32,706 bases of DNA from an uncultured Bacteroides sp. Lineage in GTDB: Bacteria; Bacteroidota; Bacteroidia; Bacteroidales; Bacteroidaceae. The notes beneath the pieces are model-generated. The model was not told the origin of the DNA. It did not search any database and was given only the letters and a program-made list of their open reading frames with translations. Location of the stretch: the NCBI GenBank assembly GCA_902472795.1, contig CABROZ010000011.1, forward strand, positions 1 to 32,706, given 5' to 3'. The position numbers and the translations under genes are program-made. Of this stretch, positions 8,709-18,655 are shown piece after piece; position 1 is the first letter of the stretch, and every line of letters begins with the position of its first letter.

Positions 8709-10250
8709 ATGAAACATTTATCATGCCTGTTCACCCTGCTTCCCGGAGCCGCCCTGCTGTCCGGATGCGGAAACGCCGCCAAAAAACAGGCGGACAACCA
8801 GGAACCGCAAAAACCGAACGTGATTTACCTCATCGCCGACGACCTCGGCATCGGCGACCTGAGCTGCTACGGAGCTACCAAAATCAGCACACCGAACATC
8901 GACCGTCTGGCCGGACAAGGCATGCAATTCACCAACGCGTATGCCACCTCTTCGACAAGCACTCCTTCGCGCTTCGGCCTGCTGACGGGCATGTATCCCT
9001 GGCGCCAGCAGAATACGGGCATTGCTCCGGGCAATTCGGAACTGATCATCGACACGGCCTGCGTCACCATGGCCGACATGTTCAAGGCCGAAGGATATGC
9101 CACCGGGGCTGTCGGAAAATGGCACCTGGGGCTGGGTCCCAAAGGAGGCACCGACTTCAATACACTGATCAAGCCCAACACGCAGGATATCGGGTTCGAC
9201 TACGAATTCATCATCCCTGCCACCGTGGACCGCGTGCCTTGCGTGTTTGTCGAGAACGGACGGGTAGTCAACCTCGACCCCAACGACCCGATTACCGTCA
9301 GCTACGACCACAAAGTGGGCAACTGGCCTACCGGACTCGAGAACCCCGAACAGGTGAAAATGAAACCCAGTCAGGGACACAACAACACCATCATCAACGG
9401 AATACCGCGCATCGGGTGGATGACGGGAGGCAAATCGGCCCTTTGGGTGGACGAGGACATTGCCGACAACATCACCGACAAGGCAAAGGACTTCATCATC
9501 AGCCATAAGGATGAACCCTTCTTCTTATACATGGGCACACAAGACGTACACGTGCCCCGCGTGCCGCATCCCCGCTTTGCCGGGAAGAGTGGCATGGGTC
9601 CCCGCGGCGACGTCATCCTGCAACTGGACTGGACCGTCGGCGAAATCATGCACACGCTGGACAGCCTGAACCTGGCCGACAACACCATCTTTGTCTTCTG
9701 CAGCGACAACGGCCCCGTGATAGACGACGGATATTACGACCAGGCCTGGGAACTGCTGAACGGACACACCCCGATGAAGCACTACCGGGGCGGAAAATAC
9801 AGTGCCTACGAAGCCGGAACCCGCATCCCGTTCATCGTACGCTGGCCGGCCGTCATCCAGCCGGGCAAGCAGCAGGCCCTGTTCTCCATGATCGACGTAT
9901 ATGCCTCGCTGGCCGCCCTCCTCAACCATCCCCTTCCGGCAGGAACGGCGCCCGACAGCCGCGACCAGATCGACACGTTCCTCGGGAAAGACAGCACCGG
10001 CTGCGAATACGTCGTGCAACAGAACCTGAACAATACGCTGTCCATCATCCGGGGCAACTGGAAATACATCGAACCCAGCGACAAACCGGCCATCGAGTAT
10101 TGGACAAAAATGGAGCTGGGAAACAACCCGCAGCCCCAGCTGTACGACTTGTGCAACGACCCCTCGGAAAAGACCAACGTGGCCAAAGAACATCCGCAAC
10201 AAGTGGAACAATTGGCCCGACTGCTGGAAACGGTCAAAAACCGTAACTGA
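8709..10250 (+). CDS. Ser-type family S1 sulfatase, lipoprotein
   Basis: A 513-residue S1 (formylglycine) sulfatase that removes sulfate esters from glycans. The N-terminus is a lipoprotein signal with lipobox LSGC (Cys20). Metal-binding Asp44/Asp45 are in IADDLGIGD. The maturation motif STPSR begins at Ser84, so the formylglycine is made from serine and needs an anaerobic sulfatase-maturating enzyme, not encoded here. GKWHLG (Lys137, His139), the conserved HVPRVPHPRF stretch, and CSDNGP (Asp333, Asn334) complete the site; HYRGGKYSAYEAGTRIPF follows. Length is normal for the family. Position between the regulator and susC matches the GalNAc-6-sulfatase BT3333 in the B. thetaiotaomicron chondroitin locus, so GalNAc-6-O-sulfate is the best guess for substrate; the sequence alone does not fix it. 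The 374-bp gap to susC1, containing repeats, implies separate transcription. Confidence 0.93.
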   Translation: MKHLSCLFTLLPGAALLSGCGNAAKKQADNQEPQKPNVIYLIADDLGIGDLSCYGATKISTPNIDRLAGQGMQFTNAYATSSTSTPSRFGLLTGMYPWRQQNTGIAPGNSELIIDTACVTMADMFKAEGYATGAVGKWHLGLGPKGGTDFNTLIKPNTQDIGFDYEFIIPATVDRVPCVFVENGRVVNLDPNDPITVSYDHKVGNWPTGLENPEQVKMKPSQGHNNTIINGIPRIGWMTGGKSALWVDEDIADNITDKAKDFIISHKDEPFFLYMGTQDVHVPRVPHPRFAGKSGMGPRGDVILQLDWTVGEIMHTLDSLNLADNTIFVFCSDNGPVIDDGYYDQAWELLNGHTPMKHYRGGKYSAYEAGTRIPFIVRWPAVIQPGKQQALFSMIDVYASLAALLNHPLPAGTAPDSRDQIDTFLGKDSTGCEYVVQQNLNNTLSIIRGNWKYIEPSDKPAIEYWTKMELGNNPQPQLYDLCNDPSEKTNVAKEHPQQVEQLARLLETVKNRN

Positions 10251-10266
10251 TAATCAGGCATTTGTA

Positions 10267-10321
10267 GGACACTTGTACGGCTCGCGAGCCGTACAAGTGT
10301 CGCTCACGGGAGGTACTTGCA
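10267..10321. repeat. Second block of the 22-bp repeat family with a 34-bp perfect palindrome
   Basis: Half a unit (10267-10277) is followed by 22-bp units at 10278-10299 and 10300-10321, related to the array at 1-88. Positions 10268-10301 are a perfect palindrome; its left half is GACACTTGTACGGCTCG. The block begins 16 bp after the sulfatase stop. It could fold into a strong hairpin and stop or protect the sulfatase mRNA, but no T-run follows it. Confidence 0.8.
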
Positions 10322-10624
10322 CCCCAATTCCTCCCGTAAAACCCATCTAATGGAAAAACATAAGAAAAGTCAAATAATATGAGAAGAACGATTCCCCCCT
10401 GCAGAAAACAGAACCCCATCGGATCTGTCATGCCACCCCGCCTGCCTCAGGCGGGCCTCATCCGTACGTACAATACGCTCCAGCATGTTTCCATCGGCTT
10501 TTTATAGCAGATTTGGACGAAATACGTTCTTGCTTTGTACGTTTTTACACATTTTTATGGGATCGAACTCCTATTTTCGCATCGTAAAACAAATTTTCAA
10601 TCATTTAATCTTAATTTTAACAAC
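10322..10624 (+). other. Leader/regulatory region upstream of susC1
   Basis: No gene is seen here. CCCGCCTG (10437-10444) and CAGGCGGG (10448-10455) form an 8-bp stem with a 3-nt loop. Downstream, TTTG at 10512-10515 and TACGTTTT at 10538-10545 (one mismatch to TAnnTTTG, 22-bp spacer) are the best promoter pair; TATTTTCG at 10572-10579 is an alternative. The last 60 bases are A/T-rich, as usual before Bacteroides start codons. A binding site for the HTCS is expected in this region but I cannot point to it. Confidence 0.4.
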
Positions 10625-13600
10625 ATGAATGAACTAAAGCAAAACAGCAGACGCCTCTGGGCGTTGATGTTTATGATGTGTTCTTTCTTGATATCGTTTG
10701 CACAACAGGCTGTGGTGACGGGCGAAGTGAGAGACGCATCAAAAGAGCCAGTAATCGGGGCAACGGTTCAAGTGAAAAACGTTCCGGGTGGGGGAACCAT
10801 CACGGACGTGGACGGTAACTTCCGCCTCTCCGTACCCGATGTGAAAAACGCCGTCCTTATCATTTCGTTCATCGGCTATGAAACACAGGAAATTCCTCTG
10901 AACGGGAAACAACAGGTGAAAGTTGTTTTGGAAGAACAGAACAACGAATTGTCCGAAGTGACAGTTGTGGCCTACGGCGTACAGAAAAAGGAAACACTGA
11001 CAGGAGCCATTTCTTCGGTGAAGACCGACGAACTGTTAGTTTCGCCCAACGCCAGTGTAGCCAACTCGCTCGCCGGTAAGATTACCGGTCTGTCTTCCGT
11101 ACAAAGCTCCGGACAGCCAGGTGCCGAAGACCCGAAGATCTTCGTCCGCGGTGTCGGCTCGCTGACCGAAAGCGGCGCTTCTCCGCTGATCCTTGTGGAC
11201 GGTGTTGAACGTTCCTTCTTCCAGATGGACCCGAACGAAATCGAAAGCATCTCCGTGCTGAAAGACGCCTCGGCCACTGCCGTATTCGGTGTGCGCGGTG
11301 CCAACGGTGTTATCTTGGTAACAACCCGCCGCGGTGTGGAAGGCAAAACCAAAATCTCGCTCAGTTCTTCGGTCGGCATCCAGCAAATCGCCAACTGGGT
11401 TGACCTGGCCGATTCATATACCTACGCCACCATGTTCAACGAACGCGAACTCAACGACGGCAATAAAGCTGTTTTCGACGAATATGCTTTGGAACGCTTC
11501 CGCCTGCACGACCAGCCCATCCTCTATCCCGACATGGACTGGTACGACTACATGGTGAAGGATGCCGCCGTACAGACCCAACACAACCTGAACATCTCGG
11601 GAGGTACCGAGCGCATGCGCTACTTCATTTCTATAGGCTACCTCTACCAAGACGGTCTGATGAAAGACTTCGGCCAAGGCTACGGTTACAAATACAACCG
11701 CTACAACTACCGCACCAACCTGGACTTCGACGTCAGCAAGTCCACCACCCTGAAACTTGGTATCGGTGGCGTAGTAGGCGACCGTCAGGAACCTGCCAGC
11801 TCGCGCTTCTGGGAAAACCTCTCCATCTCCCAGCCCTTCGCCAGCCCGGGCCTTGTTGACGGACACCCCATGACCTCGGCAAGCCGCTTCGAAAAGATCA
11901 TGTACGTCGATCCGTTCACCGACATTTATGGCAAGGGAGGCAGCAGCATCCTGAGCAACACCATGAACCTCGACCTGCATCTGGTTCAGAAGCTGGACTT
12001 CCTCACCAAAGGCTTGTCAATCGAAGTAAAGGGAGCCTACAACACAGGTTACACCTTTACTAAAAAACGCACAGGCAATATCGAAATATGGACACCCTAC
12101 TTCGAAGGCGAAGTCGATGGTTCAGGTTTGCTTCCCGGCGACCCCGGCTTCAACGAAAACATAGTATATCGCATCAGCGGCACCAACTCCAAGCCCAGCT
12201 ACAGCGAAAGCACCGGCCGCAGCCGCGACTGGTATATGGAAGCCAGCATCCGCTATGCACGCAAATTCGGCGCCCACAACGTCAGCGCCCTGCTGCTCTA
12301 CAATCAGAGCAAGAAATACTATCCCTCGCAGCTGCCCTACCTGCCTACAGCCTACGTCGGCCTGGTTGGACGTGCCACGTACGACTATAAATCACGCTAC
12401 CTGGCCGAGTTCAACATCGGTTACAACGGTTCCGAGAACTTCGCACCCGACAAACGGTTCGGTACCTTCCCCGCCGTATCCCTTGGATGGGTAGTCACCG
12501 AAGAACCCTTCATGAAGAACCAGAAAGTGTTCGACTTCCTGAAGTTGCGCGGCAGCTTGGGTCTGGTAGGTAACGACAACATGAGCAGCAACCGCTACCT
12601 GTATCTGCCGGACAGCTACAAAGTGAACCTGCAAAGCAACGAAGGCGGCAACTGGAAAGAAGAAAAATGGGGCTACAACTTCGGTTACGAAAACAACGCC
12701 TGGTGGAACGGTGCCGTAGAGCAACGCCTGGGCAACTCGGACGTAACGTGGGAAACAGCCTTGAAACAGAACTACGGTGTGGACATGAACTTCCTGGGCA
12801 ACCGCCTGAAAGTGACAGCCGAGTACTTCCGCGAAGACCGTAAAGACATCCTCATCTCGCGCAAGACCATCCCGATGCTCACCGCCCTCAGCTCAAGCCT
12901 GCTGCCGGTAGTCAACATGGGTAAAGTGAAAAACCAGGGATACGAAATCGAAGTAACGTGGGACGACCGCGTCGGCGAAGACTTCCACTACAACATCAAC
13001 GCCAACATGTCGTACTCGAAGAACAAGATCATCTTCCAGGACGAAGTTGAGCCCAACGAACCCTACCTGTGGCGTACCGGCCGCGAAGTAGGTGCCCAGT
13101 TCGGCTACGTAGTCGATCGCTTCTACACGTACGATGATTTTGTCAACGGCAAAGACGGCGACCTGAAGGAAGGCCTCGCCAAACCGCTGGTACCCGTATA
13201 TCCGGGCGACCTGAAGTACAAGGACCTGAACAACGACGGCGTCATCGACTCCGACGACCAGTGCCAGGTAGGCTTCCCCACCCGCCCGAACTACACCTTC
13301 GGTCTGAACCTGAGCGCCGACTACAAAGGCTTCTTCTTTGCCATGAACTGGACAGCCGCCGCCGAACGCTCCATCTCGCTGACCGACATGTTCCGCAAAC
13401 CCTTCATGGGCGAAAGCCGTGGTCTGATGCAGTATCAGGTGGACGGACGCTGGACACCGGAAACCGCATCGACAGCCAAATATCCCCGCTTCTCGAAAAA
13501 CAGCGGCGACTACAACTCATACAACTCCGATATGTGGATTGTGGACGGTTCGTACATCAAGCTGAAAGACGTATCCGTAGGCTACAACTTCAACGACCGT

Positions 13601-13771
13601 CCGGCACTGAAGAAAGTCGGTATCTCGCAGCTGGGCATCAAGCTGACCGGCTACAACCTGCTTTGCCTCAGCCCGTTCGACCTGATGGACCCGGAATTTG
13701 TTATCGGTTGGCAGAACACCAAGTATCCGGTAACCCGTATATATAACTTAGGTGTAAACATCACTTTCTAA
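10625..13771 (+). CDS. SusC/RagA-family TonB-dependent outer-membrane glycan importer (SusC1)
   Basis: A 1048-residue outer-membrane barrel that imports oligosaccharides together with its SusD partner, powered by TonB. ATG 10625 was chosen because it begins a proper signal peptide (MNELKQNSRR... ending SFAQQ); an upstream in-frame ATG at 10535 would add 30 residues before it. Order: carboxypeptidase-D regulatory-like domain (about 28-107; VVTGEVRDASKEPVIGATV, SFIGYETQEI); linker VVAYGVQKKETLTG (from about 113); plug to about 237 (LAGKITGLSSVQSSG, IFVRGVGSL, LILVDGVER, IESISVLKDASATAVFGVRGAN); then the 22-strand barrel ending in YNLGVNITF with the C-terminal aromatic. A DLNNDGVIDSDDQ motif near the end looks like a family-typical calcium-type loop. 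First gene of a tight operon, 13 bp before susD1. Confidence 0.96.
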   Translation: MNELKQNSRRLWALMFMMCSFLISFAQQAVVTGEVRDASKEPVIGATVQVKNVPGGGTITDVDGNFRLSVPDVKNAVLIISFIGYETQEIPLNGKQQVKVVLEEQNNELSEVTVVAYGVQKKETLTGAISSVKTDELLVSPNASVANSLAGKITGLSSVQSSGQPGAEDPKIFVRGVGSLTESGASPLILVDGVERSFFQMDPNEIESISVLKDASATAVFGVRGANGVILVTTRRGVEGKTKISLSSSVGIQQIANWVDLADSYTYATMFNERELNDGNKAVFDEYALERFRLHDQPILYPDMDWYDYMVKDAAVQTQHNLNISGGTERMRYFISIGYLYQDGLMKDFGQGYGYKYNRYNYRTNLDFDVSKSTTLKLGIGGVVGDRQEPASSRFWENLSISQPFASPGLVDGHPMTSASRFEKIMYVDPFTDIYGKGGSSILSNTMNLDLHLVQKLDFLTKGLSIEVKGAYNTGYTFTKKRTGNIEIWTPYFEGEVDGSGLLPGDPGFNENIVYRISGTNSKPSYSESTGRSRDWYMEASIRYARKFGAHNVSALLLYNQSKKYYPSQLPYLPTAYVGLVGRATYDYKSRYLAEFNIGYNGSENFAPDKRFGTFPAVSLGWVVTEEPFMKNQKVFDFLKLRGSLGLVGNDNMSSNRYLYLPDSYKVNLQSNEGGNWKEEKWGYNFGYENNAWWNGAVEQRLGNSDVTWETALKQNYGVDMNFLGNRLKVTAEYFREDRKDILISRKTIPMLTALSSSLLPVVNMGKVKNQGYEIEVTWDDRVGEDFHYNINANMSYSKNKIIFQDEVEPNEPYLWRTGREVGAQFGYVVDRFYTYDDFVNGKDGDLKEGLAKPLVPVYPGDLKYKDLNNDGVIDSDDQCQVGFPTRPNYTFGLNLSADYKGFFFAMNWTAAAERSISLTDMFRKPFMGESRGLMQYQVDGRWTPETASTAKYPRFSKNSGDYNSYNSDMWIVDGSYIKLKDVSVGYNFNDRPALKKVGISQLGIKLTGYNLLCLSPFDLMDPEFVIGWQNTKYPVTRIYNLGVNITF

Positions 13772-13784
13772 ACCTCGTTGAATT

Positions 13785-15605
13785 ATGAAACATATAATAA
13801 AAAGTCTCGCTTTGGCCTCACTTCTGTGCGTAGGAGCGGGATGCGACGATATCAAATTCGGAAACGCTTTTCTGGAAAAGCCGTTAAGCGATGAGATGAA
13901 CATAGATTCCGTATTTGGAAACAAAATCTATGCCGAACAACAATTAGCGCAGGTATATCACACCCTGCCCGACCACACCCCCATCAACGGGCGCCTGTCC
14001 TGGGGCTCCTTGGAGAGCATCACCGACTTGGGCACCTGCCGCAAAAGTGGAGGAACCAGCTACCACAAAGGACAGCTGACTGCCGCAAACGCCAACGAAG
14101 CTGCCTACCGCATGGATTACGGCCGTTCCGACGGTAAGTTCTCGGCCATATACGGCATCCGCCAGGCCCACATCTTCATCGAAAACGTTGACCGTGTGCC
14201 CGACATGACCGAAGCCGAAAAAACTCGCCGCAAAGGAGAGGCTGAAATGATTATTGCCTACCACAACGTGGACATCTTCCGCAACTACGGAGGCATGCCG
14301 TGGATCGACCATGCCTACAAGCCGTCCGACGACATGAAAATGACCCGTATGACCATCGCCGAAGCCGTGCAGAACATCTGCGCCCTGATAGACGACGCTG
14401 CCAGCAAACTGCCTTGGGACGTAGAAGCCAACGACGACGGACGCATGACAAAAGCCGGAGCCCTCGCCTTGAAGTCCCGTCTGCTGACCTTCGCTGCAAG
14501 CCCGCTCTTCAACAGCGACCAGCCCTTCAAAGACGGCGAAGCCTCACAAAACCACTACACCTGGTGGGGCGACTATCAGCAAAGCCGCTGGCAGGACGCA
14601 TTGGACGCCGGACTGGCCTTCCTGCGCGAGAACGCCAAAAACGGCAACGTATATAAACTGGTCGATAACGGAGACCCGCGCAAAAGCTTCTGCTCCGGCT
14701 ACTTCGACCGCTACAACCACGAGACGCTGATCAGCAGCCACCGCTACATAAAATGGGACCTGAACGCCTACAACGTCACGCAAACCCGTTACGGTACAGG
14801 CGACCCGACCATGTGGTACTGCGACATGTTCCCCATGAGAGACGGCAGCGACTTCAGCTGGGATAACCCCGAACACCGCGCCCATCCGTTCTTTACAGAA
14901 GATTTCGAGATGACCCGCGACCCCCGTCTGTACGAAACGCTCATCGTCACCGGTGACAAGTTCTGGGGACGCAAGGCCGAAATCTATTCCGGAGGCCGCG
15001 AACAGCCGCAAGACATGGGTGGCGGACAAAACTGGCGCTGGGCCGGTTTAGGATACTTTGGTATCGGTATTCGCAAGTACTATCAGGACCACCTGAACGA
15101 ACTGCAGAACAAGTTCTATAACTGCTGTCTGCTTCGTCTGCCCGAAGTCTATCTGAACATTGCCGAAGCCATGAACGAATTGGGCAAAGCCGAACAGAAG
15201 GACGAATTCGGACGCGATGCCTACGATTATATCAATCTGCTCCGCGACCGTGTACAGATGCCCCACGTTACCAAAGAGACCGCAGCTCCGGGCGTAGCCC
15301 TGCGCGAAGCCATCCTTCGCGAACGTGCCTTGGAATTTGGTTGGGAAGAAGTACGTTATTACGACATCAACCGCTGGAAACACAGCGACTACCTGAAGGC
15401 ACGCAAGATATACCGTCTGCGTACGTATCCCGAAGGAGAGAAAGTCAACGGCAATTACGTGAACTTCAGATACGAGTTAAAAGAAGAGTCACCCAATCCG
15501 CATGTATGGATAGAAAAGTGGGATGATAAATACTATCTGTGCCCCATTCCTTTGGATGAAATCAACAAGAAGTACGGTCTGGTTCAGAACCCGGGCTGGG
15601 AATAA
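13785..15605 (+). CDS. SusD/RagB-family surface glycan-binding lipoprotein (SusD1)
   Basis: A 606-residue partner lid for SusC1. The lipoprotein signal ends at Cys20 (GAGCDD); acidic residues right after the cysteine fit surface export in Bacteroides. Family hallmarks: the N-terminal TPR-like helices with GEAEMIIAYHNVDIFRNYGGMPWI (written in part), the tract KAGALALKSRLLTFAASPLF, and the C-terminal RLPEVYLNIAEAMNELG, IlRERALEFGWEEVRYYDINRW and PIPLDEINKKYGLVQNPGW segments that typify SusD. It is followed 31 bp later by susC2. Glycan specificity cannot be read from the sequence. Confidence 0.95.
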   Translation: MKHIIKSLALASLLCVGAGCDDIKFGNAFLEKPLSDEMNIDSVFGNKIYAEQQLAQVYHTLPDHTPINGRLSWGSLESITDLGTCRKSGGTSYHKGQLTAANANEAAYRMDYGRSDGKFSAIYGIRQAHIFIENVDRVPDMTEAEKTRRKGEAEMIIAYHNVDIFRNYGGMPWIDHAYKPSDDMKMTRMTIAEAVQNICALIDDAASKLPWDVEANDDGRMTKAGALALKSRLLTFAASPLFNSDQPFKDGEASQNHYTWWGDYQQSRWQDALDAGLAFLRENAKNGNVYKLVDNGDPRKSFCSGYFDRYNHETLISSHRYIKWDLNAYNVTQTRYGTGDPTMWYCDMFPMRDGSDFSWDNPEHRAHPFFTEDFEMTRDPRLYETLIVTGDKFWGRKAEIYSGGREQPQDMGGGQNWRWAGLGYFGIGIRKYYQDHLNELQNKFYNCCLLRLPEVYLNIAEAMNELGKAEQKDEFGRDAYDYINLLRDRVQMPHVTKETAAPGVALREAILRERALEFGWEEVRYYDINRWKHSDYLKARKIYRLRTYPEGEKVNGNYVNFRYELKEESPNPHVWIEKWDDKYYLCPIPLDEINKKYGLVQNPGWE

Positions 15606-15636
15606 GGAAAGGATTTAACTAAAGAATTTTGTAAAC

Positions 15637-18636
15637 ATGAAAAAGAAATATATTTCCGTATTGGCGCTCGCCTGCCTGTTCTCGGCTTCGGCGATGGCGC
15701 AACAGAAAATTACGGGCGTAGTAAAAGATGCCCAAGGCGAACCTGTACTGGGTGCCTTGGTGACAGCCGTAGGCCATCCTGCCGAAAGATCCATCACCGA
15801 CCAGGAAGGCATGTTTACCCTGAATGCCAACCCGGGCGAGTACATCGAAGTGGTGTATGCCGACAGCCAGAAGAAACGGGTATGGATTAAGGGCGAATCA
15901 CTGGAAATCTGTCTGGAAGACCTCGACATCTATACCGAAAATCGCAGCAAATTGCAAAGCACCCGCGAACAGACGCAAGCCGTATCCACCCTGTCGGGCG
16001 AGAAGATATCCAATAACTCGACCTTCAACGTAGGAAACTCGCTGTATGGCATGTTGCCGGGCCTGATTGTGAAACAAAACACGGGTTGGTCCGAAGGTGC
16101 CACACTGATGGTACGCGGTGGCGGTTCACAGTCGTCACAGACGCCGCTCATCGTCGTGGACGGCATTCCCCGCACGCTGGACTACCTCAACATGCTCGAA
16201 GTAGAAAGCATCTCCGTGCTGAAAGACGGTGCGGCTACAGCCCTGTGGGGCACACGCGGAGCCAACGGCGTAGTAGTAGTGACCACCAAACGCGGACAGT
16301 ACAACCAACGCGATATCGATGTGAACTATACATACGGCATGGGCTTACCCATCAACCAGCCCGAATTTGTAGATGGCGCTACATATGCACAACTGCGCAA
16401 CGAAGCCCTCTACTACGACGGCTTGTCGCTGGAGTACGACGCTACGGCCTTTGAAGCATTCCGCAACGGTTCCAACCCGGATGCATTCCCCAATTCAGAC
16501 TGGATGGGAACAGCCTTACGCGACTATACTACCAACCACCAGCTCAACCTCTCTTTCCGTGGAGGTGGAAAGCGTGTTCGTTACTATGCTGCTATCAACT
16601 ACAAGAACGATCAGGGCATCCTGAACACGGATCTGGTAAACTCAACAGGACGTTACGACGCCCAGTATAAGAAGTACCGCCTCGACGCCCGCATGAATCT
16701 GGATATCGACGTGACCGACTATACCCGCGTAGCACTGAACATGTTCGGTTTGCTGCACGAGAACAACAGTCCGCGCGAATCAGAAAGCAACATCTTCAGC
16801 AACCTGTTCAACGTACCGTCGGGCGCATTCCCCATCCGCACTACCAACGGCTATTGGGGCAGCAACAACATCTTCAAAGTGAACCCCATCGCCGAGATCG
16901 CGGAAAACGGTTACTTCCGCACCGACGAACGTATGCTGCAGTCCGATTTGCGCATCTATCAAGACCTGTCGTTAGTGACCAAAGGCTTAAAGGCCGAAGT
17001 CGGCATCTCGTACGACAACAGTGCCGTCTATCAGGAAACCGGTACACAGGAATACGAATACGAAGCACTGACGGTCATCCCCGGTGCCGTATTGGGCGAA
17101 TACGAAATCCTTCGCAACGTAGGTGGTGAAGAGAAAGCCCTCTCCATCTCCAACGGCGGACTGAACAGTCAGTTCATGCGCTTGGTCATCGACGGACGGG
17201 TTGGCTACGACCGTGCCTTCGGCCGCCATGCTGTCAACGGAACCCTGATGTACCGTCAGGAATCTTATACCCCGCTGGGACGCAACAACAGCCACAAGCG
17301 CCAGTCTGTCATCTTCACCGGCGGCTACAACTACGACAACCGTTACCTGGTAGATGTAGTGGTGAACCGCAGCGGTACAAGCGTACTGAGCGATGGCGAC
17401 AAGTTCCGTACTTATCCCGCCATATCAGCTGCATGGGTACTCTCGAACGAAGCATTCTGGAAAAAGACCAGTAACGTGATCGACTATTTCAAGATTCGTG
17501 CATCGTGGGGACGCTCCGGCAACGACGACATTGCCTACGACCTTGACGAACGCTATTGGGTAAGCTGCAACGGCGGTCTCTTCAAGGATACCCCGGCCGG
17601 CTTCGGCGGTCTGCACGCCGGCAACCTGGCCGTAACCAACTTAGACATCGAATTGGCCGACAAGTACAACTTCGGCATCGACATGCGTTTGTTCAACCGC
17701 CTGTCTCTGACGGCCGACGCCTTCTACGACAAGCGTACAAACACGCTGATTGCTGCCACCAACCTGTACTCGAGCGTCATCGGTACCGGCATTCCCCAAC
17801 TGAACATGGGAGCCACCAATACCAAAGGTCTGGATTTGGGACTGAACTGGGAAGACAAGGTAGGCGAGAACTTCAAGTACTACGTAGGCGGAACCTTCTC
17901 GTACCTGCGCACCTGCATCGACGAGAACGGCGAAGGCTACAAACCTTACGACTACCTGTACAAGAAGGGCGACCGCATCGGCCAGCTCTACGGACTGGAA
18001 GCCATCGGTTACTTCCGCGACGAAACAGACATAGCCAACAGCCCCAAACAGATGTTCTCTTCTGTCCGCCCGGGCGACGTCAAATACAAGGACCAGAACG
18101 GCGACGGCAAGATTGACTCGTACGATGAAGTAGCCATCGGCCATTCTTCCACCATACCGGGCATCTACTACGGCATCAATTTAGGCTTCGAATACAAAGG
18201 TTTCGGTGTGGATGCCGTGTTCCAGGGAGTCGGACAATACAGCCGCATGCTGAACACCCAGTCCGTATATTGGCCGTTGCGCAACAACAACAGCAACATC
18301 AGCAAATGGTATATAGAAGACCGCGTACGCTGGACCGAAGACACCAAAGGTGTGGCCACCGCACCGCGCCTGACCACGCTGGACAATGCCAACAACTTCC
18401 GCAGCAGTACGGAATGGTTGGAGAACGGTGCATTCTTCAAGCTGCGCAACCTCAACATCTATTACAACCTGCCGAAGAAATGGATCAGCAGCCTGAATAT
18501 GGATCAATGCCAGATATATCTGCGCGGCAACAACCTCTTCTCGCTCGACCACGTGAAGTACCTGAACTGCGAAGACCTCTCGGTGAACTATCCAGACTTG
18601 ATGTCTGTGTTTGTAGGTGTGAACATTAACTTCTAA
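15637..18636 (+). CDS. SusC/RagA-family TonB-dependent outer-membrane glycan importer (SusC2)
   Basis: A 999-residue importer paralogous to SusC1 but of a different subgroup. Signal peptide MKKKYISVLALACLFSASAMA. The regulatory-like domain (about 22-95; QKITGVVKDAQGEPVLGALV) is shorter and lacks the usual SFIGY-type strand. The typical VVVAYG linker is missing and is replaced by STREQTQAVSTLSGEKISNN. The plug begins near 127 with VGNSLYGMLPGLIV and ends near 220 (VESISVLKDGAATALWGTRG, GVVVVTTKRG). The barrel closes with VFVGVNINF. DQNGDGKIDSYDE near the end parallels the loop in SusC1. The divergence from SusC1 suggests import of a different oligosaccharide rather than recent duplication. Internal to the operon, 19 bp before susD2. 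Confidence 0.95.
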   Translation: MKKKYISVLALACLFSASAMAQQKITGVVKDAQGEPVLGALVTAVGHPAERSITDQEGMFTLNANPGEYIEVVYADSQKKRVWIKGESLEICLEDLDIYTENRSKLQSTREQTQAVSTLSGEKISNNSTFNVGNSLYGMLPGLIVKQNTGWSEGATLMVRGGGSQSSQTPLIVVDGIPRTLDYLNMLEVESISVLKDGAATALWGTRGANGVVVVTTKRGQYNQRDIDVNYTYGMGLPINQPEFVDGATYAQLRNEALYYDGLSLEYDATAFEAFRNGSNPDAFPNSDWMGTALRDYTTNHQLNLSFRGGGKRVRYYAAINYKNDQGILNTDLVNSTGRYDAQYKKYRLDARMNLDIDVTDYTRVALNMFGLLHENNSPRESESNIFSNLFNVPSGAFPIRTTNGYWGSNNIFKVNPIAEIAENGYFRTDERMLQSDLRIYQDLSLVTKGLKAEVGISYDNSAVYQETGTQEYEYEALTVIPGAVLGEYEILRNVGGEEKALSISNGGLNSQFMRLVIDGRVGYDRAFGRHAVNGTLMYRQESYTPLGRNNSHKRQSVIFTGGYNYDNRYLVDVVVNRSGTSVLSDGDKFRTYPAISAAWVLSNEAFWKKTSNVIDYFKIRASWGRSGNDDIAYDLDERYWVSCNGGLFKDTPAGFGGLHAGNLAVTNLDIELADKYNFGIDMRLFNRLSLTADAFYDKRTNTLIAATNLYSSVIGTGIPQLNMGATNTKGLDLGLNWEDKVGENFKYYVGGTFSYLRTCIDENGEGYKPYDYLYKKGDRIGQLYGLEAIGYFRDETDIANSPKQMFSSVRPGDVKYKDQNGDGKIDSYDEVAIGHSSTIPGIYYGINLGFEYKGFGVDAVFQGVGQYSRMLNTQSVYWPLRNNNSNISKWYIEDRVRWTEDTKGVATAPRLTTLDNANNFRSSTEWLENGAFFKLRNLNIYYNLPKKWISSLNMDQCQIYLRGNNLFSLDHVKYLNCEDLSVNYPDLMSVFVGVNINF

Positions 18637-18655
18637 AAACAAGACTGAACGCAAT

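Noticed and set aside
10268..10301. Classical Rho-independent terminator after the sulfatase
   Set aside because: The palindrome is perfect but no T-run follows; its repeat-family membership explains it better, although it may still affect transcript ends.
10535..10624. 30-residue N-terminal extension of SusC1
   Set aside because: It would precede a good signal peptide starting at ATG 10625 and overlaps an A/T-rich promoter-like region.
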